Shown piece after piece: positions 1 through 6,889 of a stretch of 10,036 nt of DNA. The stretch comes from Vulcanimicrobiota bacterium (GTDB lineage Bacteria > Vulcanimicrobiota > Vulcanimicrobiia > Vulcanimicrobiales > Vulcanimicrobiaceae). The stretch is from contig JAFAMS010000452.1 of assembly GCA_019233165.1 (NCBI GenBank), forward strand, positions 1 through 10,036. Reading direction: 5' to 3'. Below the pieces are notes generated by a model. That model had not been told where the DNA came from, ran no database searches, and saw nothing but the letters and a program-made list of their open reading frames with translations. The stretch's first letter is position 1. Each line of letters begins with the position of its first letter. Made by a program: the position numbers and the translations under genes.

Positions 1-48
1 GACTCGAACCTCGCTCAACCGGCCAAGGATACGCCCCCGCCGCCCCCC

Positions 49-54
49 AAGGAG
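49..54 (+). promoter_or_regulatory. Shine-Dalgarno site of fakA
   Basis: AAGGAG lies six bases upstream of the ATG at 61. It is the only near-perfect Shine-Dalgarno sequence I see ahead of any start in this window. It decides the fakA start even though the same frame is open back to base 1. The rest of bases 1-60 is C-rich and shows no clear promoter or gene end; none of the three forward frames has a stop there. Confidence 0.75.
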
Positions 55-60
55 CGGCGA

Positions 61-1665
61 ATGGTCGCCGTCACGACCCTCGATGGACGCGCGTTCTCCA
101 AGTTCGTTGTGGCCGGGACGTACTTCTTGCGCAAGTACCGCGGCGTCCTCAACGACCTCAACGTCTTCCCGGTCCCCGACGGTGACACCGGGTCCAACCT
201 CTATTTGACGGTCAAGGCTGCGCTGGTCGAAGCCTCCCGCGTTCGCGATCGTCCGTTGAACGTCGTCGCCGGGGCGGCCGCGCACGGCGCGCTCCTCGGT
301 GCGCGCGGAAACTCCGGCGTCATTTTCTCGCAGATGCTCCGCGGTTTCGCCAACTCGGTTCGCCACCGGGAAAGCATCGATACGTTCGAGCTCGCCGTCG
401 CGCTCAAAGATGCGGTCGCGGCGGCCCGCGCCGCCCTGCTGAAGCCCGTCGAGGGAACGATCCTTTCCGTCGCGACGGCGGCCGCGAACGAAGCCTACCA
501 TCTGGCAACGCACGAGCACGAGTTCTACCGGCTCAACGCGGCGGTCGTTCGCGCCGCAAACGACGCGCTCGATCGTACACCCGAGCAGCTGCCGATCCTC
601 AAAGAGGCGGGCGTCGTCGATTCGGGCGGCGCCGGGTTCGTGTATTTTTTGGAAGGGATTTTGCGGTTTCTCCCTCAGGAGACGCAGCGCGCGACCGCGT
701 ATCCGCGGCGCCCAATCCGCGCGACGGTCTTCACGGAAAAGCAGATCGTCGGCGACAACAAGTTCTGCACCGAGTTCGTCCTCGAAGGCGCCTCGCTCGA
801 GCCGCACGCGCTCCGCGATCTGCTCGAGCGGCGCGGCGATTCGCTCCTCGTCGTCGGCGGTGCGCCGACGTTACGCGTCCACATTCACACCTCCGATCCC
901 GCGCTCGTGCAATCGATCGCGAGCGAGCACGGGCGGCTCGAGCGCGTCAAAGTCGAGAACATGGAAGACCAGCACAACGTCCTCGTCGTCGACGCGCCCG
1001 CGCGGACGTTTTCGATCCTCGCCGTCGTTCCGGGTTTGGGTTTCGACCGGATCGCGCGCGAGCTCGGAGCGGAGGAGACGCTCGTCACGCCTCGCGCCGC
1101 GAACCCGAGCGTTCGCGAGATCTTGCTCGGGATCCAGAAGTGCCTGGCGCCGGCGGTCGTCGTCCTGCCGAACGATCCGAACGTCATCCTCGCAGCCCGC
1201 GAAGCGGCAAAGCTCGCCACGAAGCATGTCGTCGTGGCACCTACGAAGGACGTGCCCGCGGGGCTCGCCGTCTTGATCGCGATGAGCGGCCGGTGCGGTG
1301 AGGGACCGCTCCCGGACGACGCGGAGCTTGCCGGCGCGGCGACGCAGCTGCGCACGGCGTCGCTGTTTTTCGCCGGGAAGCAAACGGCGCTGGGCGGGAT
1401 CGCCGTCGCGAAGGGCGCGCCGGTCGCGCAGATCGGGAGCGATCTCTACAGCCTGGACGATCTGCGCGCGCTCGCGCAGCAAACCGCCGAGCGCCTCGCC
1501 GCCGGAGAATCGGGGCTGCTGACGTTGTATTACGGAGGTTCCCAGAAAGAACGCGACGCGGAGGCGACCGCACGGGCGATCCGCGAGCGGCTGCCGCAAC
1601 TCGAGGTCGAATGGTATTTCGGAGGACAAAGCTCTTCGGAGTACGTGGTGTCGTTTGAACGGTAA
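61..1665 (+). CDS. fakA: DAK2-domain fatty acid kinase, FakA/YloV family
   Basis: FakA is the ATP-dependent kinase that phosphorylates fatty acids held by a FakB (DegV-family) partner, giving acyl-phosphate for phospholipid synthesis; it is cytosolic. The 534-residue length fits the family. Residues about 10-205 form the DAK2 kinase domain. It carries NVFPVPDGDTGSN, with D40 and D42 as the expected Mg-nucleotide ligands, and GARGNSGVIFSQMLRGF near 80-96. The middle region has Cys236 and an HxH pair (His274, His276), matching the Cys/His-His cluster described for FakA. Residues from about 310 form the C-terminal domain, ending in a typical YloV-like tail (SSEYVVSFER). The start is the ATG six bases after AAGGAG. 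The gene overlaps plsX by 11 bases and lies two genes upstream of its likely FakB partner. Family assignment is firm; the fatty acid kinase role is inferred from family and context. Confidence 0.93.
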   Translation: MVAVTTLDGRAFSKFVVAGTYFLRKYRGVLNDLNVFPVPDGDTGSNLYLTVKAALVEASRVRDRPLNVVAGAAAHGALLGARGNSGVIFSQMLRGFANSVRHRESIDTFELAVALKDAVAAARAALLKPVEGTILSVATAAANEAYHLATHEHEFYRLNAAVVRAANDALDRTPEQLPILKEAGVVDSGGAGFVYFLEGILRFLPQETQRATAYPRRPIRATVFTEKQIVGDNKFCTEFVLEGASLEPHALRDLLERRGDSLLVVGGAPTLRVHIHTSDPALVQSIASEHGRLERVKVENMEDQHNVLVVDAPARTFSILAVVPGLGFDRIARELGAEETLVTPRAANPSVREILLGIQKCLAPAVVVLPNDPNVILAAREAAKLATKHVVVAPTKDVPAGLAVLIAMSGRCGEGPLPDDAELAGAATQLRTASLFFAGKQTALGGIAVAKGAPVAQIGSDLYSLDDLRALAQQTAERLAAGESGLLTLYYGGSQKERDAEATARAIRERLPQLEVEWYFGGQSSSEYVVSFER

Positions 1666-2671
1666 GCCGGGACCGGTTATCGCCGTCGACGCGATGGGCG
1701 GCGATCACGCGCCGCGCGAGATCGTCGCCGGCGCGCTGATGGCACAAGCTGATGGATTCGGACGGGTAATCCTCGTCGGCGATCGCGCGCGCATCGAGCC
1801 GCATTTGCGCGGCGCCGACGTCGAGATCGCGCACGCCCCGGAGGTCGTCCCGATGAACGCGGCGCCGTCGCAAGCGGTGCGGGGCGCCGAGCGTTCGAGT
1901 CTGGGCGTTGCCGTCGAGCTCGTTCGCAACGGACGCGCGGCCGCCGTCGTCTCGGCCGGCTCGAGCGGAGCATTCCTCGCCGTCGCGTTGATTCGGTTGC
2001 GGACGATTGCGGGGATCGCGCGACCGGCGATTGCGACGGTGTTGCCGACGCCCAAGGGGCCGGTGATCCTGCTCGATGCCGGCGCGAACGTCGATTGCAA
2101 GCCGGAGTGGCTCGTGCAGTTCGGGATCATGGGCTCGGCGTACGCGCAGGCGGTTCTCGGGATGCCCTCGCCGCGCGTCGCGATCGTCTCGATTGGCGAA
2201 GAAAAAGGGAAAGGGAACGCGCAGGTCATCGAGGCCGCCGAGCTGCTCGAGTCGGCGCCGCTGAACTTCGTCGGAAACGCCGAAGGCCGCGACGTCTTTT
2301 CCGGACGCGCCGACGTGCTGGTCGCCGATGGTTTCGTCGGAAACGTGATGCTCAAGCTCGTCGAAGCCGAGAGCATTGCGTTGCAGAACGCGATCCGCGA
2401 CGCGCTGCTCTCCAGCGGCCCCGACGTGCAGCTCGGGGCGCTCTTGACGCGCCGGGCGTTTGCAAAGCTCAAACGGCAGATGCACTACGAAACGTACGGA
2501 GGCGCTCCGCTGCTGGGCCTGCGCGGGAACTGCATCGTGGCCCACGGTCGCAGCAACCGCACGGCGATCAGGAATGCGGTTCGAGTCGCCGCGACCGAGG
2601 CGCGCGAGGACGTCGTTGGCAAGATCGGCGCGCTGGTGGCGCCGCTGGTAGGCGCCGCCACGCGCGCTTGA
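1655..2671 (+). CDS. plsX: phosphate acyltransferase PlsX
   Basis: PlsX converts acyl-ACP and phosphate to acyl-phosphate (reversibly), which PlsY then uses to acylate glycerol-3-phosphate; it is a peripheral membrane or cytosolic enzyme. The 338 residues include the N-terminal VDAMGGDHAP (11-20), LLDAGANVDCKPEW, FVGNAEGRDVFSG, DGFVGNVMLK and the C-terminal YGGAPLLGLRG and IVAHGRSN motifs, all diagnostic. The start is a TTG inside the end of fakA. No ATG or GTG lies between it and the conserved VDAMGGD segment, and the next ATG would cut that motif. A weak GGAG sits at 1638-1641, 13 bases upstream, so translation is probably coupled to fakA. The usual SAGNTGA motif reads SAGSSGA here. The stop shares one base with the next ATG. 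Confidence 0.96.
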   Translation: MNGKPGPVIAVDAMGGDHAPREIVAGALMAQADGFGRVILVGDRARIEPHLRGADVEIAHAPEVVPMNAAPSQAVRGAERSSLGVAVELVRNGRAAAVVSAGSSGAFLAVALIRLRTIAGIARPAIATVLPTPKGPVILLDAGANVDCKPEWLVQFGIMGSAYAQAVLGMPSPRVAIVSIGEEKGKGNAQVIEAAELLESAPLNFVGNAEGRDVFSGRADVLVADGFVGNVMLKLVEAESIALQNAIRDALLSSGPDVQLGALLTRRAFAKLKRQMHYETYGGAPLLGLRGNCIVAHGRSNRTAIRNAVRVAATEAREDVVGKIGALVAPLVGAATRA

Positions 2672-3525
2672 TGCGCGCCGTCGCGCTCGTCACCGACTCG
2701 ACTGCGGACCTCGATCCGAATCGCGCCCAGGAGCTCGGCGTTGAAGTCGTTCCGCTGTTCGTCAACTTCGGCGAGAAGAGCTTTCGCGACCGGATCGATA
2801 TCACGCGCGAGGAGTTCTACGCGCGCCTCGGCTCGGAAGCCGCGCTCCCGACGACTTCGCAAGCTTCGGCCGCGACGTACGAGCGATATTTTGCGGGCCA
2901 CGTCGCCGCGGGCTCGGACGTCGTCTGCATCTCGATCGCGGGGAAGCTCTCGGGGACGATCAACGCCGCGGCGGCGGCCGCGGCGCAGTTTCCGGCAGGC
3001 AGAATCAAGATCGTCGACTCCTACTCGGTTTCCGGCGGACTGATGCTCCTCGTGTCGCTGGCCGCCTCGCTCGCGAATGCCGGGCGCAGCGCCGACGAGA
3101 TCGTCGCGGCAGTCGAGGCGGCGCGCCCCGGCGGGAGGCTCTTCGCCGCCCTCCCCGATCTCTCGCACGCGGTGCGGACCGGACGCGTCTCTAAGGCGAT
3201 GGCGATGCTCGGGGGGATGATGAAGATCGCTCCGGTGATCACGCTCGACGCCGAAGGGAAAGCGGCGGAATACGCCCGGGTGCGCACGTTCGCGCGCGCC
3301 CTGGAGACGCTCGTCGATGCGAGCGTCGCGAACGTCGGCGCATCGCGCGATGCGCGCATTGCGATCGTCCACGCGCGGGCGCCGGACGTCGCGAAGGGCC
3401 TGCGTGAACGATTGCTCGCAATGCTCCCGGCTCCGCCGGCGCAGCTCGAGCTCTTCGAGACCGGACCCGCGATCGCGGTTCACGCGGGCCTCGGAGCCGC
3501 CGGAATCTTCTCGCTCGCGCTCTGA
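2671..3525 (+). CDS. fakB: DegV family fatty-acid-binding protein (FakB-like)
   Basis: DegV/FakB proteins hold a fatty acid in a deep tunnel and present its carboxylate to FakA for phosphorylation; they are soluble. The 284-residue product has the family signatures: VTDSTADL at 7-14, PTTSQAS at 60-66, SIAGKLSGT at 88-96 (T62, S63 and S94 are in the region that contacts the fatty acid head group), VDSYSVSGG at 115-123, TGRVSKAMAMLGGMMKIAPV at 170-189, and a C-terminal HAGLGAAG. The ATG at 2671 shares its A with the plsX stop (TGATG). There is no obvious Shine-Dalgarno site, which suggests re-initiation. Its place beside fakA and plsX makes a FakB role likely. Acyl chain preference cannot be read from the sequence. 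A generic DegV protein of other function is the alternative. Confidence 0.92.
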   Translation: MRAVALVTDSTADLDPNRAQELGVEVVPLFVNFGEKSFRDRIDITREEFYARLGSEAALPTTSQASAATYERYFAGHVAAGSDVVCISIAGKLSGTINAAAAAAAQFPAGRIKIVDSYSVSGGLMLLVSLAASLANAGRSADEIVAAVEAARPGGRLFAALPDLSHAVRTGRVSKAMAMLGGMMKIAPVITLDAEGKAAEYARVRTFARALETLVDASVANVGASRDARIAIVHARAPDVAKGLRERLLAMLPAPPAQLELFETGPAIAVHAGLGAAGIFSLAL

Positions 3526-4652
3526 TGCCCGCTCCGGCAGCGATCTACGTTCACATCCCGTTCTGTCCGTACGTTTGTCCGTATTGCGATTTCGCGAAGT
3601 GGCCGTACCGTCAGAGCTGGGCGGAGCGGTACCTCGACGCGCTCGAAGCCGAGATCCTCGCAGCTCCGCAGCTTGCCGGAACGAGCTTGTTCCTAGGCGG
3701 CGGCACGCCGAACACGATTCCGGCCGAGCGGCTCGTCGCGCTCGTGCGCCGATTGCGGACGCGCTTCGATCTCGAACCGGACGCGGAGGTCACGCTCGAG
3801 GTGAACCCGGATCGCGCGCTTTGTGAGGCGTTCGAAGCGTACCGCGCGGCCGGCGTGAATAGACTCTCGATCGGCGTGCAGTCGTTCGAGCGGCAGGAGT
3901 TGCAGACGCTCGGACGCCGCCACGACGCGAGCGACGTCGCCGAAGTGACGGCCCGCGCGCGCGCCGCCGGCTTTGCCGACCTTTCGTTCGATCTGATCTT
4001 TGCGGTCCCCGGGCAGACGCTCGCGTCGTGGCAGGCCTCGCTGGATGCGGCGATTCGGCTGGAACCGGATCACGTCTCGACCTACGGTCTCACGATCGAA
4101 TCCGGCACGCCGTTTGCGGCGTGGCACGCCTGCGAACCGGGTGCGTTCGTGGAGCAAGACCTGGAGGCGGAGCAGTACGAGGCGTCGATCGAGCGTCTGA
4201 CGCGAGCCGGATTCGAGCACTACGAGATCTCGAATTTCGCCAAGCCGGGGCATCGCTCGCGGCACAATCAGAACTATTGGCGAAACGGCGAGTACCTGGG
4301 GTTGGGCGTCGGCGCGGCATCGTTCCTGAGAGGGACGCGTTCGGTCCATACGCGCGATCTCGGAGGGTACGTCCGCGCCGCGCTCGCCGGCGAGCCGATT
4401 CCGGGGACCTCGGAGCGGCTCGACGGGCCTGCTCGGGTCGGCGAGGCGACGATGCTTGCATTACGAACTGCCGAAGGAGTCGATCTCCAGGCGTTTCGCG
4501 AACGCTACCAGATCGATTTTCTCGCCTCGTACGACGCGCCGATCCGCGCGCTCGAGGGCGCGGGGATGCTCGAGGTGACGCCGACCCACGTGCGGTTGAC
4601 GCACGGCGGGCGATTCGTAGCGAACGATGTCTGCAGTGAATTCATCGCGTAA
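3525..4652 (+). CDS. hemW: radical SAM heme chaperone HemW
   Basis: HemW is a radical-SAM-family protein that binds heme and is implicated in delivering it to membrane cytochromes and oxidases. It is often misnamed oxygen-independent coproporphyrinogen III oxidase. The 375-residue protein begins with YVHIPFC, followed by the CxxxCxxC cluster Cys14, Cys18 and Cys21. The next residues are DF, not the extra Cys typical of true HemN. Further motifs are FLGGGTPN (57-63), EVNPD, NRLSIGVQSF, DLIFAVPGQT and STYGLTIESGTPF. HNQNYW at 247-252 is the HemW motif linked to heme binding. The C-terminal HemW domain follows to the end. The ATG shares one base with the degV stop (TGATG). The 3' end overlaps the next gene by 26 bases. 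Confidence 0.94.
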   Translation: MPAPAAIYVHIPFCPYVCPYCDFAKWPYRQSWAERYLDALEAEILAAPQLAGTSLFLGGGTPNTIPAERLVALVRRLRTRFDLEPDAEVTLEVNPDRALCEAFEAYRAAGVNRLSIGVQSFERQELQTLGRRHDASDVAEVTARARAAGFADLSFDLIFAVPGQTLASWQASLDAAIRLEPDHVSTYGLTIESGTPFAAWHACEPGAFVEQDLEAEQYEASIERLTRAGFEHYEISNFAKPGHRSRHNQNYWRNGEYLGLGVGAASFLRGTRSVHTRDLGGYVRAALAGEPIPGTSERLDGPARVGEATMLALRTAEGVDLQAFRERYQIDFLASYDAPIRALEGAGMLEVTPTHVRLTHGGRFVANDVCSEFIA

Positions 4653-5733
4653 AGAGCCGACAAACGACGTAGCGAGCGGGTTGCTGCGCGCGCTTTTCGC
4701 CGTGATGTTTGCGACCGCCGGGTTCTTGCTCGGCCGCGAGCTCTACGACCGCACGCTCTCGCTCCACGTTGCGAGCCAAATGTGGCAAGTGACCCTGCTG
4801 ATCGTCGTCCCCGTCGTCGGCGCGCTGCTGGGCGTCCTGCTGACGCCGTACGCGCAAGTTTTCTTCGAGAGCGCGCTCGCCACGACGGAACGCAGCATCG
4901 AACGGATGTCTCCCGGCGAGCTCGCGGGCGGCGTGCTCGGGCTGATCGCCGGGTTGATCATCGCGTTTCTGATCAAGAACATTCTTTTCGATTACATCAC
5001 GTTCGTGGGCGAAGCCGGGGTGTACGTCGCTGCGGTCCTGTACATCATCGTGAGCTTGTTCGCCGCGTACCTCGGCGCCCGGGTCGGCGCGAAGCAGCGG
5101 ATGCGTCTCGTCGCCGGCGCGCAAGCCGCAACGCCGGCGCGCGGCGCGGCGAAGGTGATCGACACCTCGGTAATCGTCGACGGCAGAATCGTCGAGCTCG
5201 TCGAGAGCGGCTTCCTGGAGCCGCCGTTCATCGTGCCCCGCTTCGTCCTGCACGAAATCCAGCTGATCGCGGATTCGAGCGATCCGATCAAGCGTTCGCG
5301 CGGGCGCCGGGCCCTCGACGTGCTCGCCAAGTTGCAAGAGACGGCACCCGTGGAGATCGCCGAGCGCGATTACACCGAGCTGAGCGGTACGGTCGACGCC
5401 AAGCTGGTTCGGATGGCCCGCGAGCTCGGTGCGAAGCTCGTCACCAACGACTACAACCTGAATCGCGTCGCCCACGTGGAAGGCGTCGTCGTGCTGAACA
5501 TCAACGAGCTTGCGAACGCCGTCAAGCCGATCGTCGTTCCGGGCGAAGAGATGCACGTCGCCGTGTTGCGCGAGGGAAAGGAACCGCAACAAGGCGTCGG
5601 CTATCTCGACGACGGGACGATGATCGTGATCGAAAACGGCCGACAATTGATCGGGGCGAGCGCCGACGTCGTCGTGACCAGCGTCTTGCAGACGGTCGCA
5701 GGGCGAATGATCTTTGCGAAAACGAAACGGTGA
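4627..5733 (+). CDS. yacL: membrane-anchored PIN/TRAM domain protein, YacL family
   Basis: The product is a putative membrane-tethered ribonuclease of unknown substrate; family members have an N-terminal membrane region, a PIN nuclease domain and a TRAM nucleic-acid-binding domain. In 368 residues I see four hydrophobic segments, at about 18-36, 54-73, 100-119 and 129-150. A PIN domain follows from about 176 to 300. Its acidic residues fit the nuclease centre: Asp179 (VIDTSVIVDGR), Glu210, Asp257 (VDAKLVRMA) and Asp275 (TNDYNLN). A TRAM-like region at about 302-362 has GVGYLDDGTMIVIENG. The start lies within the end of hemW. Genes of this family sit directly before ispD-ispF in Bacillus-type genomes, as here. 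Nuclease activity is inferred from retained residues, and the biological role is not known. Confidence 0.92.
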   Translation: MSAVNSSRKEPTNDVASGLLRALFAVMFATAGFLLGRELYDRTLSLHVASQMWQVTLLIVVPVVGALLGVLLTPYAQVFFESALATTERSIERMSPGELAGGVLGLIAGLIIAFLIKNILFDYITFVGEAGVYVAAVLYIIVSLFAAYLGARVGAKQRMRLVAGAQAATPARGAAKVIDTSVIVDGRIVELVESGFLEPPFIVPRFVLHEIQLIADSSDPIKRSRGRRALDVLAKLQETAPVEIAERDYTELSGTVDAKLVRMARELGAKLVTNDYNLNRVAHVEGVVVLNINELANAVKPIVVPGEEMHVAVLREGKEPQQGVGYLDDGTMIVIENGRQLIGASADVVVTSVLQTVAGRMIFAKTKR

Positions 5734-6401
5734 GCTGGGGAGCGATCGTCGTTGCAGCCGGACGCGGGACGCGTTTCGGACGACCGAAGCAATTGGTCCC
5801 GCTCGCGGGGAAACCGATGCTGGCGTGGTCGCTCGAGCTCTTCGGCGCGATGCACGAGATTGCAACGGTCGTGGTCGCGACCGAGCCGGAGCTCGTCTCC
5901 GAGGTCGGCGCGCTCGTTCCGGGCGTCAGAGTCGTCGCCGGAGGAGCCGAACGGCAAGACAGCGTCCGGCTTGCGCTCGCGGAATTGCCGGAGCGCTGCG
6001 AGCGCGTCCTCGTCCACGATGGAGCGCGTCCGCTCGTCCGCGCAGACGACGTCCGCCGGGGGATGGAAGTCGTTGAACCGCACGTTTGCGCTCTGCTTGC
6101 CGTTCCGGTCGTCGACACCATCAAGCAAGTCGACGAAGGGGGCAAAGTCGTTCGAACGCTCGATCGCGCCCGTTTGTGGCACGCCCAAACCCCGCAGTTC
6201 GCGATGAGCGCCGACTTGCGCCGGGCGCATCGCGACGCGTTCAAGAACGGGGTGCGGGTGACGGACGACGCGACGCTCCTCGAACGCGCCGGCTTCGACG
6301 TGCTCGCAATCGAAGGTTCCGCGGAGAATTTCAAGGTGACCGTCCCCGCTGATCTCTTGCGGGCTGAAGTCATTTTGCGCGAACGTTTGGCGGCGAGCTG
6401 A
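5730..6401 (+). CDS. ispD: 2-C-methyl-D-erythritol 4-phosphate cytidylyltransferase
   Basis: IspD transfers CMP from CTP to methylerythritol 4-phosphate in the cytosolic MEP isoprenoid pathway. The 223-residue length is normal. The N-terminal CTP-binding loop AAGRGTRFGRPKQ (residues 9-21, with the conserved basic residues) is followed by VHDGARPLV (95-103), VPVVDTIKQV (125-134), RTLDRARLWHAQTPQ (142-156 region), TDDATLLE (178-185) and the closing ENFKVTVPADL. The start is GTG in a GTGA overlap with the stop of the PIN/TRAM gene. It places the first conserved strand (GAIVVAAG) at residue 4. The frame is open further upstream, but that part is the out-of-frame interior of the preceding gene. 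ispF follows after two bases, so the two MEP enzymes are surely co-expressed. Confidence 0.96.
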   Translation: MSWGAIVVAAGRGTRFGRPKQLVPLAGKPMLAWSLELFGAMHEIATVVVATEPELVSEVGALVPGVRVVAGGAERQDSVRLALAELPERCERVLVHDGARPLVRADDVRRGMEVVEPHVCALLAVPVVDTIKQVDEGGKVVRTLDRARLWHAQTPQFAMSADLRRAHRDAFKNGVRVTDDATLLERAGFDVLAIEGSAENFKVTVPADLLRAEVILRERLAAS

Positions 6402-6403
6402 CG

Positions 6404-6889
6404 GTGCGCGTCGGATTCGGCTTTGACGCGCACCGCCTCGAAGTAGGACGCAAGTTCGTCCTCGGCGGCGTTACGATTCCCTTCGATCGCGGGCCGCTCG
6501 GACACTCGGACGGCGACGTCCTCGCTCACGCGCTCTCCGATGCGCTGCTCGGCGCCTGCGCGATCGGCGATCTCGGGATGCTCTTCCCCTCGAGCGAGGA
6601 GCAGTGGCGCGATGCCGACTCGCTCGGCATGCTCGCGCTTTGCATGAAGATGGCGCGCGACGAGGGCTATGCGCTCGAGAACGTCGACGCGACGGTGGTG
6701 GTCGAGCGCCCGGTGCTGGCGCCGTTCATCCCATTGATCCGCGAACGTCTCGCCGAGGTGCTCGAGATCTCGTCGGCCGACCTCAGCGTCAAAGCGAAAA
6801 CAACCGACGGGATGGGGTACACGGGAGACGGAACGGGGATCGCCGCGTACGCGGTCGTCCTCGTGCAAGAGGTAGGCGAAGAAGGGTGA
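6404..6889 (+). CDS. ispF: 2-C-methyl-D-erythritol 2,4-cyclodiphosphate synthase
   Basis: IspF cyclises CDP-methylerythritol 2-phosphate to MEcPP with release of CMP; it is a trimeric metal-dependent enzyme. The 161 residues are full length. Asp8, His10 and His42 are the expected divalent metal ligands (GFDAHRL and HSDGDVLAH). GDLGMLFP is the usual IGDIGxxFP element, slightly varied. The C-terminal KTTDGMGYTGDGTGIAAYA fits the CDP-binding segment. The start is GTG at 6404, two bases after the ispD stop, and it places the conserved RVGFGFDAH at the very N-terminus. Its stop forms a GTGA overlap with the next gene. Separate ispD and ispF genes, rather than an ispDF fusion, are found here. Confidence 0.97.
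   Translation: MRVGFGFDAHRLEVGRKFVLGGVTIPFDRGPLGHSDGDVLAHALSDALLGACAIGDLGMLFPSSEEQWRDADSLGMLALCMKMARDEGYALENVDATVVVERPVLAPFIPLIRERLAEVLEISSADLSVKAKTTDGMGYTGDGTGIAAYAVVLVQEVGEEG

Noticed and set aside
1..10. Minus-strand GGTTCGAGTC, similar to a tRNA T-arm
   Set aside because: A minus-strand tRNA would need its anticodon and D arms in about bases 15-60. No matching stems are present, so this is chance.
1241..2545. A 434-codon open frame on the minus strand
   Set aside because: It is antisense to fakA and plsX. The translation is dominated by Arg, Ala and Asp with no domain features, so it is a shadow of the high-GC third-position pattern.
2095..2670. In-frame upstream extension of the degV/fakB gene
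   Set aside because: It overlaps plsX in another frame and is Arg-rich. The DegV domain begins at the ATG at 2671 with VTDSTADL.
4782..5729. In-frame upstream extension of ispD
   Set aside because: The frame is open for 316 codons before the GTG, but this is the out-of-frame interior of the PIN/TRAM gene and gives an Arg-rich nonsense protein. IspD of normal length starts at 5730.
4642..5865. A 407-codon open frame on the minus strand
   Set aside because: It is antisense to the PIN/TRAM gene and the start of ispD. It is rich in Asp, His and Arg with no recognisable motif.
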